Shown here: positions 46,986-61,619 of the stretch, one piece after another
Position numbering within the stretch: position 1 is the stretch's first letter
How the letters are laid out: each line of letters starts with the position of its first letter
From: Lindgomyces ingoldianus
Lineage: Eukaryota > Ascomycota > Dothideomycetes > Pleosporales > Lindgomycetaceae
Assembly: GCF_010093535.1 (NCBI RefSeq)
Contig: NW_022985179.1
Location: 190,395-254,394, forward strand
Reading direction: 5' to 3'
DNA length: 64,000 bases
The notes under the pieces: generated by a model
Databases searched by the model: none
Seen by the model: only the letters and a program-made list of their open reading frames with translations
What the model was told of the DNA's origin: nothing
Program-made: the position numbers and the translations under genes

Positions 46986-49900
46986 TTACGTTGTGTTAAA
47001 ACCCTAGCTAAGAATAGCCTCTAAATCTAATCTAATAAGCTTAGTACTTATACAACTCTAAGCTATTAAAGTAAGCTAAAAAGCCTTTTAAAAAGCGCTT
47101 ACTTTATAAGAAAGCTGCTATATTATAAGCTTTAAAGCTTTTTAAAAGGACTTTAAAGAACAGCTTTACACTATTAAGCAGTCTGTTTCTGCCTTAACTT
47201 CTATTATAGTAGTAGGAACTAAGAACTTACTAGCCTTAAAGCTTACCTAAAAGTCTAGAGATAGCTTAACTCTCTCCTGCCTAACACTGCCTATAACCTG
47301 TAACCCTTTTAACCTAGTAATAAAATCTAACTAACTCCTTAATCCCCTACTGTTTAACAGAAAACAGAAAGACCTACTTTCCTTTCTACATAAGCTCTAA
47401 TACAAACTTAAAGGAAACACAGACTAATTCCCTTCTAAACACTCTTAGTTACTATATGCTTACTTTTAACTTAACTATAACATAACAGCCTTAATTAACT
47501 TACTAATAAATAAAGATATTATTAACCTAGACTAATTTATAGCGTTCTTATAAGTAACTTATAGAGACCTAAATAAAAAGTTAATAGCCCTAAGTTACCT
47601 AAACACTTTATAACAAAGAAAGAAAAGCTTTACCTTACACTTTACTAAGTTCTACTAACTTGCATTTAATATAGGCCTAAATAAAATAGGTCTAATTACA
47701 GCCCTATATAACTCCCTCTTAACTAAACTGCAACGCGCTATAGTAGGAGAACCCCTTCTAAACAACCTTAACGCGTATGCAAACCTAATTACTACCTATA
47801 ATAATAACATAAAGTTCCTCCCTGTACAAGCCCTAATACGCCCCTAAACTAGCGCAGTTGTAAATAAGGACCCTAACATAATAAAAATTAATTTAAATTA
47901 TGCTCTAGTTAGTTCTAGAAAGCGTAAAGATTATAAAAAAAAAAGTTAATATTTTAAGTGTAGTAAGCATAGTTATATTTTTTAAAACTGCTTTATTCTC
48001 TTTCTTTAAGTCTACGCAAGTAGCGCTGCTAGTACTTATTAAAGATTCTTACTATTTTAATCTTATTCCTGCAAAAGCTTTAACTTGTATTTAAGCCCTA
48101 ATCTCTCTTGCTACTCTTAACATAGCTGCAGCTATAGCAGTAGAAGCCTGCAAAAAGGCTTGTCCTAGGGCTAAGTTGCCCTCTAGGACTAATTTAACAC
48201 TAGATCTCTGCTAACCTATAGGCTAAGTCCCCTACTAATAACTAAAAGTACTAAGTTAATATTCCTATATATTTATAACAAGGAACTATATTAGCTCTAA
48301 TACAGGCTTTTATTAACTTAGAAGTAAACAGCATAGGTTACATTAATAGAGAACTAGCGCACAAACTAAATCTCTAATTAACACTACTTACCTAAACAAT
48401 TTACTTAACTAGATTTAATAGAAAACAACTTAAAAAAAGTTCTATCTTTTATACTATAACTATTATAATTACTTACTAACACTACAAAGAGTAGATTAAA
48501 CTCTATGTAATAAACACAGAATGTTATAACCTAATTCTAGAATAACTATAGCTGTATTAGCATAAGGTTGCCTTTAATTACTAAAAGTAAGTTCTAAACT
48601 TTAACTCTTTTTAATGCTAAGATGTATGCTTACACTTACATCTAAACAACACCTAAATAGCACTTAATATAGAAGGTCTCTAGACCTACTCTCTAATAAC
48701 CTAGAGAAGAACTACTTAAGTAAGGCTAACAAGCTAGGCCTTTTACTAAGATAGGCTATATAAAATAATTTAATAACTACTTAAACTTAAAGAAAAAAAA
48801 GCTTTTAAAGAACTTTTACCTACTTAATTTAGACACAAACTAGGACTTAAACAGCAGATAGACATCTGCTACATAGAACCTGCCCTATTTGTGACCCTAG
48901 CTTAACAACTAGATTATAAAATCTACGCAGTTATAATTTCTAATATAAACTAAGCTTTAGCTTCTTAAAAACACACTAACTTAAAAATAATAGTCCCTTA
49001 AGACTACTACAACCTATTACATGTCTTTTTCTAAGACAAGTCTAATAAGCTTTTAATACAACATCTATATAATTACTAGATAACCCTTAAGCCTAGCAAA
49101 CAACCTAGTTATAGGCTACTGTATAAGATGTTACTAAATAAATTAAAAGTGCTCTAAAAATACCTTAACAAGAACCTAAAAAAAGAGTTTATTTAAGCTA
49201 GCTTTTTACTAGTAGTGTTACCTATACTATTTATAAAGAAACTTAGGGGTAGGCTCTAATTTTGCGTTAACTACTAAGGACTAAATGCTGTTACTATTAA
49301 GAACTAATACTTAATTCCTTTTTTATAAGAAACTCTAAGCTAACTAAGTAAAGCAAAGTATTTTACAAAGTTAGATATTATTACTGCCTTTAATAAGCTA
49401 AAGATAGCAAAGAGTAATAAGTAGCTAACAGTGTTTTAGACCTAATATAGACTATTTAAGTACCTAGTAATGCCCTTTAGCTTAGCTAACACGCCTAGTA
49501 CTTTTTAACATTTTGTAAACAACTTGCTCTAACCCTACCTAGACGTGTTCTGCACTGCGTATATTAATAATATTCTAATCTATAGCAATAGCCTTTTAGA
49601 GCACAAACAGCATGTACGCCTAGTGCTAAAGGCTATAGAAGAAGCAGGTCTGCAACTTAATGTAGACAAATGTAAGTTCTACTAATTAAAGGTTATATAT
49701 TTAGGATATGTAATCTCTATAAATAGCATCTAAATAGACCCTATTAAGGTTTAGACTGTGCTAGATTAGTAATACTTAAAGAATGTAAAAGATAATTAAG
49801 CCTTTATAAAATTTACTAACTTTTACTAATAATTTATTAACAACTTCTTACAGCTAGTAAGCCCTATAATTACACTTACTAAAAAAGAGGTTTAATTTAA

Positions 49901-52014
49901 CTTTAACTTAAATTACTAACAGTTCTTTAACTAGCTAAAGAAAGCCTTTACTAAAGCTTTAATACTCTACTACTTTAACTCTAAACTACTAATACTTATA
50001 AAAGCTAATGCCTTAGACTACATAGTAGCAGGAGTTCTCTCCTAGACTAAGCTAGACAGGACTATTAAGCCTATTACATACTTCTTAAAAAGAATAAGTT
50101 CTGTAGAAAGCAATTATAAGATCTATAATAAGAAATTGCTTACTATAGTACGCTGCTTTAAATAATAGCAACCTAAACTAGAAGGTGCAGCACATCTAAT
50201 ACAGGTTCTATCTAACTATAAGAACTTGCAGTACTTTGCAACTATAAAATAACTTAGCTACTAACAAGCCTGTTAGTCTAAATACCTGTCCTATTTTAAT
50301 TTTAAGATTACTTATTATTCTAGTTAAAACAGAGGGAAACTAGATGCCCTTATAAGGCAATCCTAAGACGTCCCTGCTTAAGAAGAAGCATAAAAGGCTT
50401 AACACTAAACTCTGCTTTAACTTAAGCTATTTTTAGACCTTAACCTAAATAAAATAAATTAGATAATTAATTAAATTATTACTAATAAGTATCTAAATAA
50501 TAAATTTATTTAAGAAACTTTAAACCTGCTCTAAAACAGCGCTAGTTAGTTAAAGAAAGTAACACTAGCTAACTATAAAAACTAAAATAGCAAGCTGTAT
50601 TACTATAACTAACTTATAATCTCTAATTCTAATAAACTAAGAATTAAACTACTCTAAATTGTACATAACTTGCCTATTAGAGGACACCTAGGCAGAGGAA
50701 AGACTCTCAACCTACTACAGAGAGAGTACTACTAGCCCCGCATGTTCCATACTGTACGCTAATACGTATCATGTTGCTATACTTACTATAAAGTAAAGGC
50801 CTTTTAAGAAAGGTATAATAGCCTACTTAAACTACTCTTAATCTCTAAATAAGCTTAAAAAGATATATTAATTAATTTTATTATAAACTTACCTCTATCT
50901 AAAGGGTACATAAATATTATAGTAGTTGTTAATTACTTAACTAAGTATTAACACTTAATACTATGTTCCTCTATAACTGCCCCTAATATAGCCTAGTTAT
51001 TCTACTAATACGTATAAGTTTACTATAGCCTGCCTAACATAATTATATTAGACAGAGGTACGCAGTTTGTCTTAGCCTTCTAGGACAAACTCTATAAATA
51101 GCTCTAAATTATCCTCTATTTATCTACAGCTTTTTACCTAGAGACTAACAGCTAGACTAAGAACGTAAACACTGTAATAAAATAAGTCCTATAAGCGTAC
51201 ACAAACTACTAGTAAGACAACTAGGTAAAATAGTTAGCTACAGCATAGTTTAAAGCTAATAACATAACATCTAAATTAACATAAGTATCCTTATTCTTAG
51301 TAAACTACAGATACTACCCCTAAATAGGATTTAAACTACTTATAAATACCCCCTAACTAACTTATTAATTTATATAAGTAATAGACGCAAACAGACTTAT
51401 TAATAAGATCTAAAATATATCTAAATATATTTATAAAAAGCTTACATAGGCTTAAGCTTTTTAACAAGAGTATGTAAACTAATCTTAAACCCCTGCCCCT
51501 GCGTATGCAGCTGGCAAGAAGGTCTAGCTAGACGCTAGAAATATCTAAATAAACTAATAATTAAAGAAACTTAATTAGAAGAACCTTAGCCCCTTTACAG
51601 TAGCCTATATAGTCTTATTATACGCTTACTAATTAATCCTACCTAACAGCATAAAGATACACCCTGTGTTCTACGTATTATTGCTGCGCTAAGCAGTCTC
51701 TAAATCTAACTATCTACCTAGACAGCTAAACCTGCTACCTAAACCTGTTATTATAAATAATAAACTAGAATATATTATAGAAGATGTTAAATAGATCTAG
51801 TTTAATAAGAAAAAACATACCTATAAATACTTTATAAAATAGACTAGATATAACAAACTGTTGTAGGAACCTGCAGAAGCTCTGCAAGAGAACTCTGCAG
51901 TAACCTAATTCTACGCCTAATACCTATCTAAACTAAACCTGTACCCTAACAAAGACAACCTAATGCTAGAACTACTAATGTGAAGGATTCCCTTCCTAAT
52001 AAGAGGGGGGGTAC

Positions 52015-52332
52015 TGTCACAGTATCCTCTCTAGATCCTAGACATAACTGTATTAGACGCGTACTAGAGTATTATTAGTGCACGTCTAACATAAACACAA
52101 CATAACACAGACATAAACTTAAGCATAAACTGCTTTAACACTAACTAAACCTAAAATAGGCTTAATTTATACTTAAAGCGCTTAGACTTCTAAGCTAAGT
52201 ATTTAATTACTAATTTCCTTCTAAACTTTCCTGTTCCTCACACAACGTCTTGTACCTACTATAATACCCCACGTAGTAATTAAACTAGACCTCTGCGAAG
52301 CTCTATAACCTTACTTGTGCATAATCGTGACA
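52015..52332 (+). repeat. 3' LTR of the gypsy element at 46668
   Basis: 318 bp. The left (inner) end carries seven derived transitions in its first 60 bases compared with the 5' LTR. The right (outer) end is the better-preserved copy. Confidence 0.9.
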
Positions 52333-54534
52333 ATAAACTACTAATATAACTCTACATAATAAGAGTCTATATAATAAGAGAGAAGCTTTTCTCTATGTAA
52401 AAAAGAATAACATAGAAGATCTTTATCTAAGTTTAAGCTATAATTTAGAGATAACTATATATAGATAAAGAAGTGCTTTATCTACTATAAAAAAAGTTAG
52501 TTATTAAACTACTTTTATAATAACTATATATAAGTAAAGAACTAGTACATTACTTTATATAAAACTTTTTATAATAATACTTTATTTTATAAAGCTATTG
52601 CCTTGTACATCTAAGACTTTAAAAGTTACTTTAAAAAATAATTTATATAATATTAAAAAAATAAAATAAAAAAGTAAAAATATTAAAAAAGCTATTAACT
52701 ACTTTACCTTTACTACTTATTTATACTATGTAATAGAAGAGAACATCTACAGCATTAAACCTAAAAAGTATGCTAAGTAGTTTATCCTTAATAACTAATA
52801 CTATATAGTATACTAAGGTAAACTATAAAATATAAGCGCAGTAAAGATCTCTACTATTAGTAAGTCTTAACTTAAAGTGTATATATAAAAGAACTTATAT
52901 ATAAAAATTAATTAAATACTTAGCTAAATAAATATTAGCTTTAAAAGCTAGACACTAAAAAAAATTAATTAGTACTATATAAATCTAAAACCTAATTAGT
53001 CTAGTTATATACTACATTTTAAAAACTTTAACACTATTTTTACTATTACTAGTAAATGCTAACTAACTTAAAGTATACTTTAATAATGTTTTAAATGTTA
53101 TTATATATAAAAATAAAACTACTATTTTTATTATATAAAAATAAGAATACTTTTTTTTTAATATTAGTAAAAAAAAAATTATGTTTTTTTTTACTAAATT
53201 AAAACTTTACTACTTTTACTACTAATTTAGACACCTTTATATAAAAAGACTTTAGAAAATGCTAACTAGCGCTAGCTATAACATTAATGCTGCAGTGTTA
53301 GAAGAAATTAAAAAGTTTTACTACTTTTACTAATTATATAACTAAGCTTTATAAAAATTTAAGTTTATAATTAAAAATAACACTTACTTTAACTATAAAG
53401 TTATTATTAATATTATATAAATTAATAATAGAAATATTTTACATATTATTAATATAAACATATTATTTTAGGCTACTACATTTCTAAAATTTATGTCTAC
53501 ATAAGATACCTAAAATGCACTATGTAAATGCTAGATTAACACTTATTAAAAACCCTTAGACTACATTATGTATAACCCTAGTATAAACTTTGCCTTAAAG
53601 GATTTTTAAGCTTATATAAAAATTATAAAAGCTACATATAAGTAAATATTTATAAAAGTATATTAAGTAGTTAGAAAAGTTAAGCGCACACATGCACTTT
53701 TTTAATAAGTGTTTAACATTCTAAAGACTAAGCTAAGTAACTATATAAATAATAAAGCTATCTTATAAATAGTAGTTAAGGCTCTAAACAACATAGCTAG
53801 CTTACATAGTTTAGTACCTACGCTGCTAGTCTTTAAAGCATACTTAAGAATTAACTTAGGCTTTTTACTATTACTAAACATTATTACATAAGCAAGTGTA
53901 GTATAAAAGGTAATAAAAATACTTTAAAAAGACTATATAAAAGTAAACATTAATTATATAATTAACACTTATAATAGCTTTATAACATATAAAGTTCTTA
54001 ACTTTTTTTTTAGCTTAGAGATTATAGCATAAAAAGAGAAGAAAGGCTAGACTAGCTTATATAAGATTAAGAGCATTAAAAAGAGAGATGTTATTATTAA
54101 AAAAAAATAGCCTACTAAGGCTCTAATATACACAGGTTAAACTATACTATAAAAAAAAAGAAAGATAACTTACTTATAATAAATAACTTAGATAAACTAA
54201 TCTTTATATAAAAAGATTTTTTAAAGAAAAAAAAGAATAGCTTTATAAAAATGTTACAGAGGTAAAACTAAAGCCTACTATAAACTAAGCCTCTTAGAAT
54301 AGCAATGCTACACTAGTGTAAAGAGAAGATATAGATACTAGAAAAAGTAAAAGGCAAAGAAAACTTATATAAAGTCTAGACTAGGTATTTCTAACCTAGA
54401 AAAAGAAAAATAATTAGGCTTTATTTATTAAGCTTTATATAGGCAGTGTAATTACTATACTTAAAAAACTATTTAAAAAATTAAACTATATAAAGATAGA
54501 CACTTTAATTACTAACAGCACTTTTAAGGTTATA

Positions 54535-55138
54535 TGTTACAATCCTTGCTTCGGGAAGCACTCGGGTCTGATGATATTCCTAGAGGATGATAGGACAGAT
54601 AGAAGGGGCCAATCCGGTAGGGTGTACAGTCCTACGTACAGGCTATTAGGCTAATAGAGGCTTATGTAGAATGACCAGATCATAGTTTGCTCTATATGCG
54701 GCAGTAGAGAGGCTAGGGTTAAACAGTCCTTATTAGACAGGGTTAGAGGTATATATAGTGCAAAATATATAAATAGTATTACAGCTCTTTAGAAAGCTAA
54801 ATGCTACTTAGTCTATGTAATAAATAAACTAAATGTTAAACACACCTTCTAAAGGTTGTTTAATGTGGGAACTATATACATGTGCTAGGGCGCTAAGGGG
54901 AGTAGGAGAAGTCTATAAGAGCCTGCTAAGGAGAGCTTCTTAAGCTCCCTTAAGCTCCCTCTAATACGCGGCCTGTTTCCCTATTAGACAACGCATTCTT
55001 CTGTAATTGCAGGCAGCCGCGCTGCCTCTGTGCCCTCTAATTAGTCTGCAAGCAAGCCCTGTTCTAATTTAGCTAGATTATAGAGCACTGCTGGTGGAGT
55101 TACGCTAGTCCAACTATAGACTATAACACGCTGCCCCT
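54535..55138 (-). repeat. left LTR (3' LTR) of the gypsy element at 54535
   Basis: Outer half well preserved (CTTGCTTCGGGAAGCACTCG), inner half mutated relative to the right LTR. Confidence 0.88.
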
Positions 55139-58100
55139 CCTCCCTAGCAGCGTCCTTACCGCTCTGCTTACACAACTATGTTAGTAAGAGTTTATTTATA
55201 AGGTGTACATCTACCTGCTAGAAGGCGTTCTAGACATCTATTCTTTATATACTAAATAGCTTGCTAGTCCTGCTTATCTTATTATTCTTATGTTGCTTAT
55301 TATTTTAATTCTTTTTACTAGATAAAGATAAGGCCCTACAGCGCTTACTAATCTTTAGAGTTGTCTTGTGTGTTAACCTTATCTTTAGACAACTGTGTTA
55401 AATGTGTGAAAAAGCATAGTAAATGCAACACCTTTATTTCTAATGCTGCGTAGAATTAGTTAAAAAAGAAATAGAAAGGGCTTCTTTAAGAGGCAGTTAC
55501 TATAAAGGTTTGTAAGCAGGAGCTTAACAACTAAATGTTACGTTAGGTTTAAAAGACTCTAGAGGCAAAAGCTAGAAAGCGTTTTAAATAGAATTATATC
55601 TAAAAATTACTAGATCTATTAGAGGCTTGTTGCGCAAAATACCTAGAAAAGGACCTCTTCTTCTTAGACAAAATAGAAGCTCTTAAGGCTAAAGTAGAGG
55701 GCTATTCCTCTCCTTAACCTTTATTAGCAGGAACTTGTCTCTAAAGGCTGCTGCTATCTAGTAATAATGTAGCTGTTCCTTTTAATATAGGTGCCTTATT
55801 GCCTAGCTAGTTTCTTTTAGACAAGCCTAAAGGTAGCCTTATACTAACAGCTGCGTGTTCCTTAAATTCTTAGCTAGTTTCTATGTGTTTTTGCTAGTAA
55901 GCTACTTTTTTTTATTTTACTAAGAATTTCTTTTAGTTTTTTTAATTACTTATAATATGTTTAACTTTATATTCTATTTCTTTATTCTTTTATTTTTATG
56001 TAGATAAGGGAATTTCTTTTAGTGCTTTTTTTAATCTAGAGATGTAGAACCACAGGTGGATTTTTATATGTAGGGGAAGCTTAAGCTTACAGTTGTCTTG
56101 TTAAGTTTATAAGACTTTATAAAGTCCTATTCTTTTCTCTGCTAGCTTCCTAAAAGGTCTAGGTATTTTAAGGTTCTTTGTATTAAAGTACACATAGTCT
56201 TCTAGATAGATTTTAGGTCCTAGCTGTTATAATTTATTTGTGTACTTCTCTATTATTTCCCTGCTAGATCTAGCTTCTACAGCTAACTTTTTATGTATCT
56301 AATGTAGGTTTGTTAGCTAATCTATTAACTCTTATAAGTCTGTAAGTTAATTTCTGTGTAGCATAAAGTAGGGGTTATACCTAAAATTAGCTTTGTATAG
56401 TGTTTCTTTTGTTGTAGCTAACTCTATATTGTTAATAGCTAACTATGCTATTAAGAGCTATGCTGCCTAGTTATTCTAAGTATAGAAAATGTACTTCCTT
56501 AGGTATTTCTCTACTTCTACGTTCACTCTTTTAGTCTGTCTGTCTGTCTGCAGGTGGTAGGCTGTTAATAGCTTGTGTGTTATACTAAGGTGCTGCATTA
56601 CTACTTTCTAGAAGTTGCTAGTAAATAGTTTATCTTAGTTAGAAATAATAATCTTAAAGCATCTATGCATAAATATTATGTTTTATTCTAACTTATAAAT
56701 AGATTCTTTAGCAGTTATTGTTTTTTCTAAGGGCTAAGTGTGCAGATATTTAGTAGTTTTGTCTAAAGCTACTATAATTATGTTGCACATCCTGTCTGTT
56801 TCTAGTTCCTTAGACAGGGGTAATTCTATAATAAAATCTATTATAATTATTATTTATAGTAGCTTTAGCGCTTTAATTAATTATAAGTATCTATAGGCCT
56901 TATGCCTTTGCAAGTTGTTCTTATTGCAGATGTTACATTCTCTAAGTACTTTAGTGCATAACTGCTTAACTTTTAGTATTTATTATAGTATTGCAGCCTT
57001 TAGCTTTTTCTAGAGGGTGCCTATTCTAGGGTGTTTAAACATTAGAGATTTATAGTATTTATAAATTAGATTCTTCTATCCCTACTTACTAGCTATAAGC
57101 ATGCAGAGTTCTTTTATAAGTCTAGGTTTATTATAGATCTATTCTTTATTAGTTTCTTTAAAGAGTGTAAACTTCTTAGTTTCTTTTTTTTCTTTATTAA
57201 AGTAGTCTAGTCTTTAGCTAAAGGCGTTAGCCTGCTAGTTTTATGCTCTAGGTACGTGCTTAATAATATAGTTAAACTATGCAAGTTCTATTACCTATCT
57301 TACATGCATTAGTAACAGTTTCTTTATTATTAAGAACATAACTAGATTTGCATAGTTAGTTATAATATTAAATAGTTTTGCTATTCTATGTAGTTCTATA
57401 GACTAAACTCTTACTGCATTAAGTATAGCTTTTAGTTCTTTATTAGGTATACTGTAGCTAGCTTTAGGTCTAGAGAACTTAGCAGAGTAGTACGCAACTA
57501 GGTGCTACTTCCTGTCTTCCTGTTTTTAATACAGCGTGGCCCTGCTAGCTTCTAGGGACGCGTCTGTATAGATTTTAGTGTCTAGTTGTGGATTATACAT
57601 TCTTAATACTAGTTTAGCTGTTATAGCCTGTTTTAAAGTTGTAAATGCTTTATTTATTTGTAGAGTTTAAGAGAACTTAGCTGTTACTTATTCTTTTATA
57701 GTTACGTTTATTAGTAGTATAGCTATTTTTAAGTAGTCCTTAATTATTTGTCTAACATATTTTAATAGTCTAAGGAATCCCTTAACTTCTCTAACTATTA
57801 TAGGTTCTAGCTATTTAAGTACTTTTTATACTTTAGCTAGGTTAATTTTTATTTCTTTACTATTAATTATAAATTCTAAGTATTCTATTTTACTAACATA
57901 GAATTTGCACTTAGAGAGCTGCAGGTAGAGTCTATATTTCCTAAGTTATTCTAAAACTTTTTATACTTTTTGTACATAGTCTTTAAGGGTATCTTTTAAG
58001 TAGATAAAGACGTTATCTAAATACACTAAAGTAAAGATGTTAAGATATAAGTTAAGAGCTATGTTAATAATTTATTAGAATATTGCTAAGGCGTTTATTA

Positions 58101-61100
58101 GGCTAAATAGCATTACTAATAGCTTGTAAAGTCCTTATAGAGTTCTAAACACTGTAAGCTATTTATTTCTCTCTCTTATCTTTATTTTATTAAATCTATC
58201 TTATATGTTAAACTTTATAAAGTACTAAGTTCCTTTTAATTAGTTTATAATATTTTATATAATTAGTAAAGAAAACTAATCTTAGACTATATTATTATTT
58301 AGGGTCTTATAGTTCTAACAGACTTAGATTTTTTCTTCTTTTTTTTTTTACAAAAACTACTACTAAAGCTACTAGGCTATAGCTTTCTTAGATATAGCCT
58401 TATGCTAACATTCTATTAACATATTCTTATAAGGCCTTTTTCTGTACTTTAGTTAAGGGGCAAAGCTTATGCGTCTTTAGGTTGTAATCTTTTATTAAGT
58501 TAATAGTGTAATCTTAAGGCTAGTATAGTAGTAGTTTTCTAGGGTTCTTTAGTGTCTTAAACATATTCTTATAGTCTTTATACTTAGGTAAGATGCAGCC
58601 TTTTTCTTAGATTTATATAACACTAATTTATTTTACATTTTTATTTTTCTTAATTTTTTTATAAGATACTTTCTTAAGTTTTTTTTTTATTATTTTTATT
58701 ACTTAAGCTTTTAGCTTTTAGTAAAGGAATTTTTAGAGTTTTCTTTTCTTAGAGTAGTAACTACTACCCTACTTTGCTTATTTATAGACTAGGTATCTGT
58801 TATTATGGCATGCTAACTAGGTTATGTGTGCGTAGTTGTTAGGAGTTTCTATAGTTATAGTTTTCTAATTAATTATAAAGTTATGCGTTCTAAGCTAGTT
58901 ATAGCCTAAGATTGCATTATATTTGCCTTTTAGCTTAAGTATGTTTATAGACCTCTAATTTTTTATGTTTAAGGTTTTAAAGTTTTTTTTATAGGTTTCT
59001 AGGTTAATCTATCCTCTACTATACTTAATTAATAATGTGTTAGTAAGAGTTACCTTAAATAAGTTTTTTTTTATGTAAAATAGTATGCCTTACTTATCTA
59101 CCTAATCTTTATTTATAGTAGTAAAGGTGCATCTGCTATCTATAAGAGCTAGTCTAGGCTATTCTTTATACATAAAGGTAGTTGTTAGGCTGTGTTCTAC
59201 CCCTTATCCTACTATAATTACTACTAATATGTTATGTTTAACTTCCTTATTTAGAAAAAAATAGAAATTAATATTTTATAAGTTATTATTAAACTTATCT
59301 TTTTTTTTTTTATAAATTTAATGTTTTTAATTATAGTAGTTAGCTACTTTACATTTATAATCTTTAACTAGGTAATGTAACATTAGATAGTCTTCTTTTC
59401 TTACTACTTTTTACTAGAAATAGTAGAACTTATAATTTTTTTATTTATTACACCTTATTTATACTTTTTGTTTGTAAGGAGGAGCTGTCTAACAGGTGTA
59501 ATAATTTATAGTTTTGCAGGCTAAGGCTGTTCCTTACTATAGGCAACTATTGTAGTTCCTTTCCTATGTAGGCTACTATTCTGCTTAATGTTTGTTGTCC
59601 TAGTGTTTAACACAGTATTATTATGTACACTAGTACTAGAGGTACAGACACTTATTAGGTCTATGTAATGTGTTAAGAGGACTTTCTTAGGTCTACTGTA
59701 AGTATTCCTTTGTTTGTACTAGCTATACAGGGTGATTTTTCTATTAGCAACTATTAGTGCTATAGGTGCTGCTTTTATAAAGAACACATTGTCTATAGTT
59801 TTGTTGTATTACAAGAGCTTTTCTAGAGATTACTAGGCTTAGAAGCAGTGTTTTAAGTTTTTTAGGCGCTAGTTATAGTACTTTAAACCTAGCAGGTTTA
59901 CCTAGCTATTCTAGCTTTTAATTTTTAATTTTAGTAAAAAATTACTATTGCTTTTCTTTATTTATAATGTTATATTTAACTTTAGCTATTCTTTATATAA
60001 TGTTAAACATTAAGTAGTTGTTGCTAATATTTATTTAGTAAAGTAAGACTATATAATTACTTAGGTAGTTATGTTATAACCTGCACTTCTAGCACTTACA
60101 TTCCTAAAACTGTTAGAAAAGCTCTTTTACTAAAGTACTAAGGGTTTAGTCTTAGAAAGAAAATTATTTTTCTTTTTTTTAAATGTTTATAATGTATTCT
60201 TAGATTTAAGTTTTCTCTTTATATCTTTTAAAAATTATAAGGTCCTGCAACACTATATTAAAGCTACTAAAATTTTAAATAACTACCTTCTAATATAGTT
60301 TAAGGCAGTTGTTTAAAGAGTAGTTTTTTTTATATTACTAGTAAAGTCTGTTATTTAGTCTTTCTTATATTTCCTTATTTATAAGGCTAAATTTAGTAGT
60401 AATAGCTTTTATTATTATAGTAGTATTTTTATTCTCCTCCTTTTAAAAGTCTAGGCAGTTTTAGCAGAAATGTCCTACTTTTTTATAGTTTAGGTAGGCC
60501 TTGTCCTTTAACTACTTTTATTATTCCTTTATTAAAGGCGGCTTATTATGTCTTAGAACTTAGTTTTTTTTTAGGAGGTAGCTTTATATATACTTTACAT
60601 AGCTAAGGTCTATTAGCTTTTTATTATATTATAAAAGCTTTTTCTTTTTAGGGATAAATTCTAGCTTTTAGAAAGTTCTCTTTAATTTCTTTTCTCTTTT
60701 GCATTCTTTATAGTAATTATTATAGGTTGTTGCTTTTTTAATGTAGTCTTTAAAAGTAGTTAGTTAGTCTATGTGCATAAACTTGTCTTTTACTTTGTTA
60801 TTTAGTCTATTATAAAACATGCAGCATAGGGCTTTCTAGTTGTTCTATCTACATATAGCTATTTGCTCCCTAAAGCGCGCTGCATAGTTTTAGACTAGTC
60901 TACTGCCCTGTCTTATGTTGTCTAGTCTATTAGCTGTAATCCTTTTTTTATCTAGGGTTTTATAGATAGCTAATAAAGCTGCCTTAAAATTTTTAATACT
61001 ACTAAATACTTTCTTAGTTTTAGAGTTAAGTAGTGTGCTATTAGCTTTAAAGTCTATCTAATTATTAGCATAAGGTTAGAACTAGATTATAAGGGGGCCT

Positions 61101-61619
61101 TCTAAGTGTAATCCTATCTAGGAGATTATTTCTGCGTTAGTCTAAAATGCTCCTTTATTATATTACATATAAAGGTAGTATTTAGTAAAGAATAGTTAGA
61201 GGTCCTTTAATAATCTTTTAAAAGGCTTTAAAAAAGCTAGTCTTAAAGCCTTCTTAGCTGCAACACTTGCTTTATTTATTAAGATATTTTAAACTTTTAC
61301 TAGCTTTACTTATAGTTTATGTATCTAGTAGGCTTAGGTAGTAGCCTTATAGGGGTTAATAAAAGGTAGGGGGCCTTATAAATTTATAGTTTTTTAGTAG
61401 AAGTTAGTTATTTCTTACTTAAGTTTTAGTAACTTACTAACTTTATTACTAATTTACTAGAGTTCTTTAATGTTGTTCTAAATTAAGTTAATTTGTTCTA
61501 CAAGAACAGCTTTACTTTAGGTAGAAACTTTTATAGATCTTAATAGCACAGTGTAGGCTATGTTAGAATCTAAATTATGTTGTAAGGTTACTATACTTTT
61601 TAAAAGGAGTAGTGTTTAA

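Larger units (their letters stand above)
46668..52332 (+). mobile_element. Ty3/gypsy retrotransposon relic (chromovirus type), nested in copia C
   Basis: LTRs 46668-46985 and 52015-52332, both 318 bp, flanked by a perfect 5-bp duplication ATAAA (46663-46667 and 52333-52337). A polypurine tract (AAGAGGGGGGG, 52001-52011) precedes the right LTR. Plus-strand relics in order: a CX2CX4HX4C zinc knuckle with Cys and His mutated (about 47953-47995), reverse transcriptase (about 49320-49750, YINNILIY where YIDDILIY is expected), RNase H (about 49980-50160), integrase with a GHLGRGKT start and an ILDRGTQF block (about 50680-51400), and a chromodomain (about 51755-51910) with stops at Trp positions. 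Every disabling change fits C-to-T or G-to-A. Domain order (RT-RH-IN-chromodomain) defines the group. Confidence 0.9.
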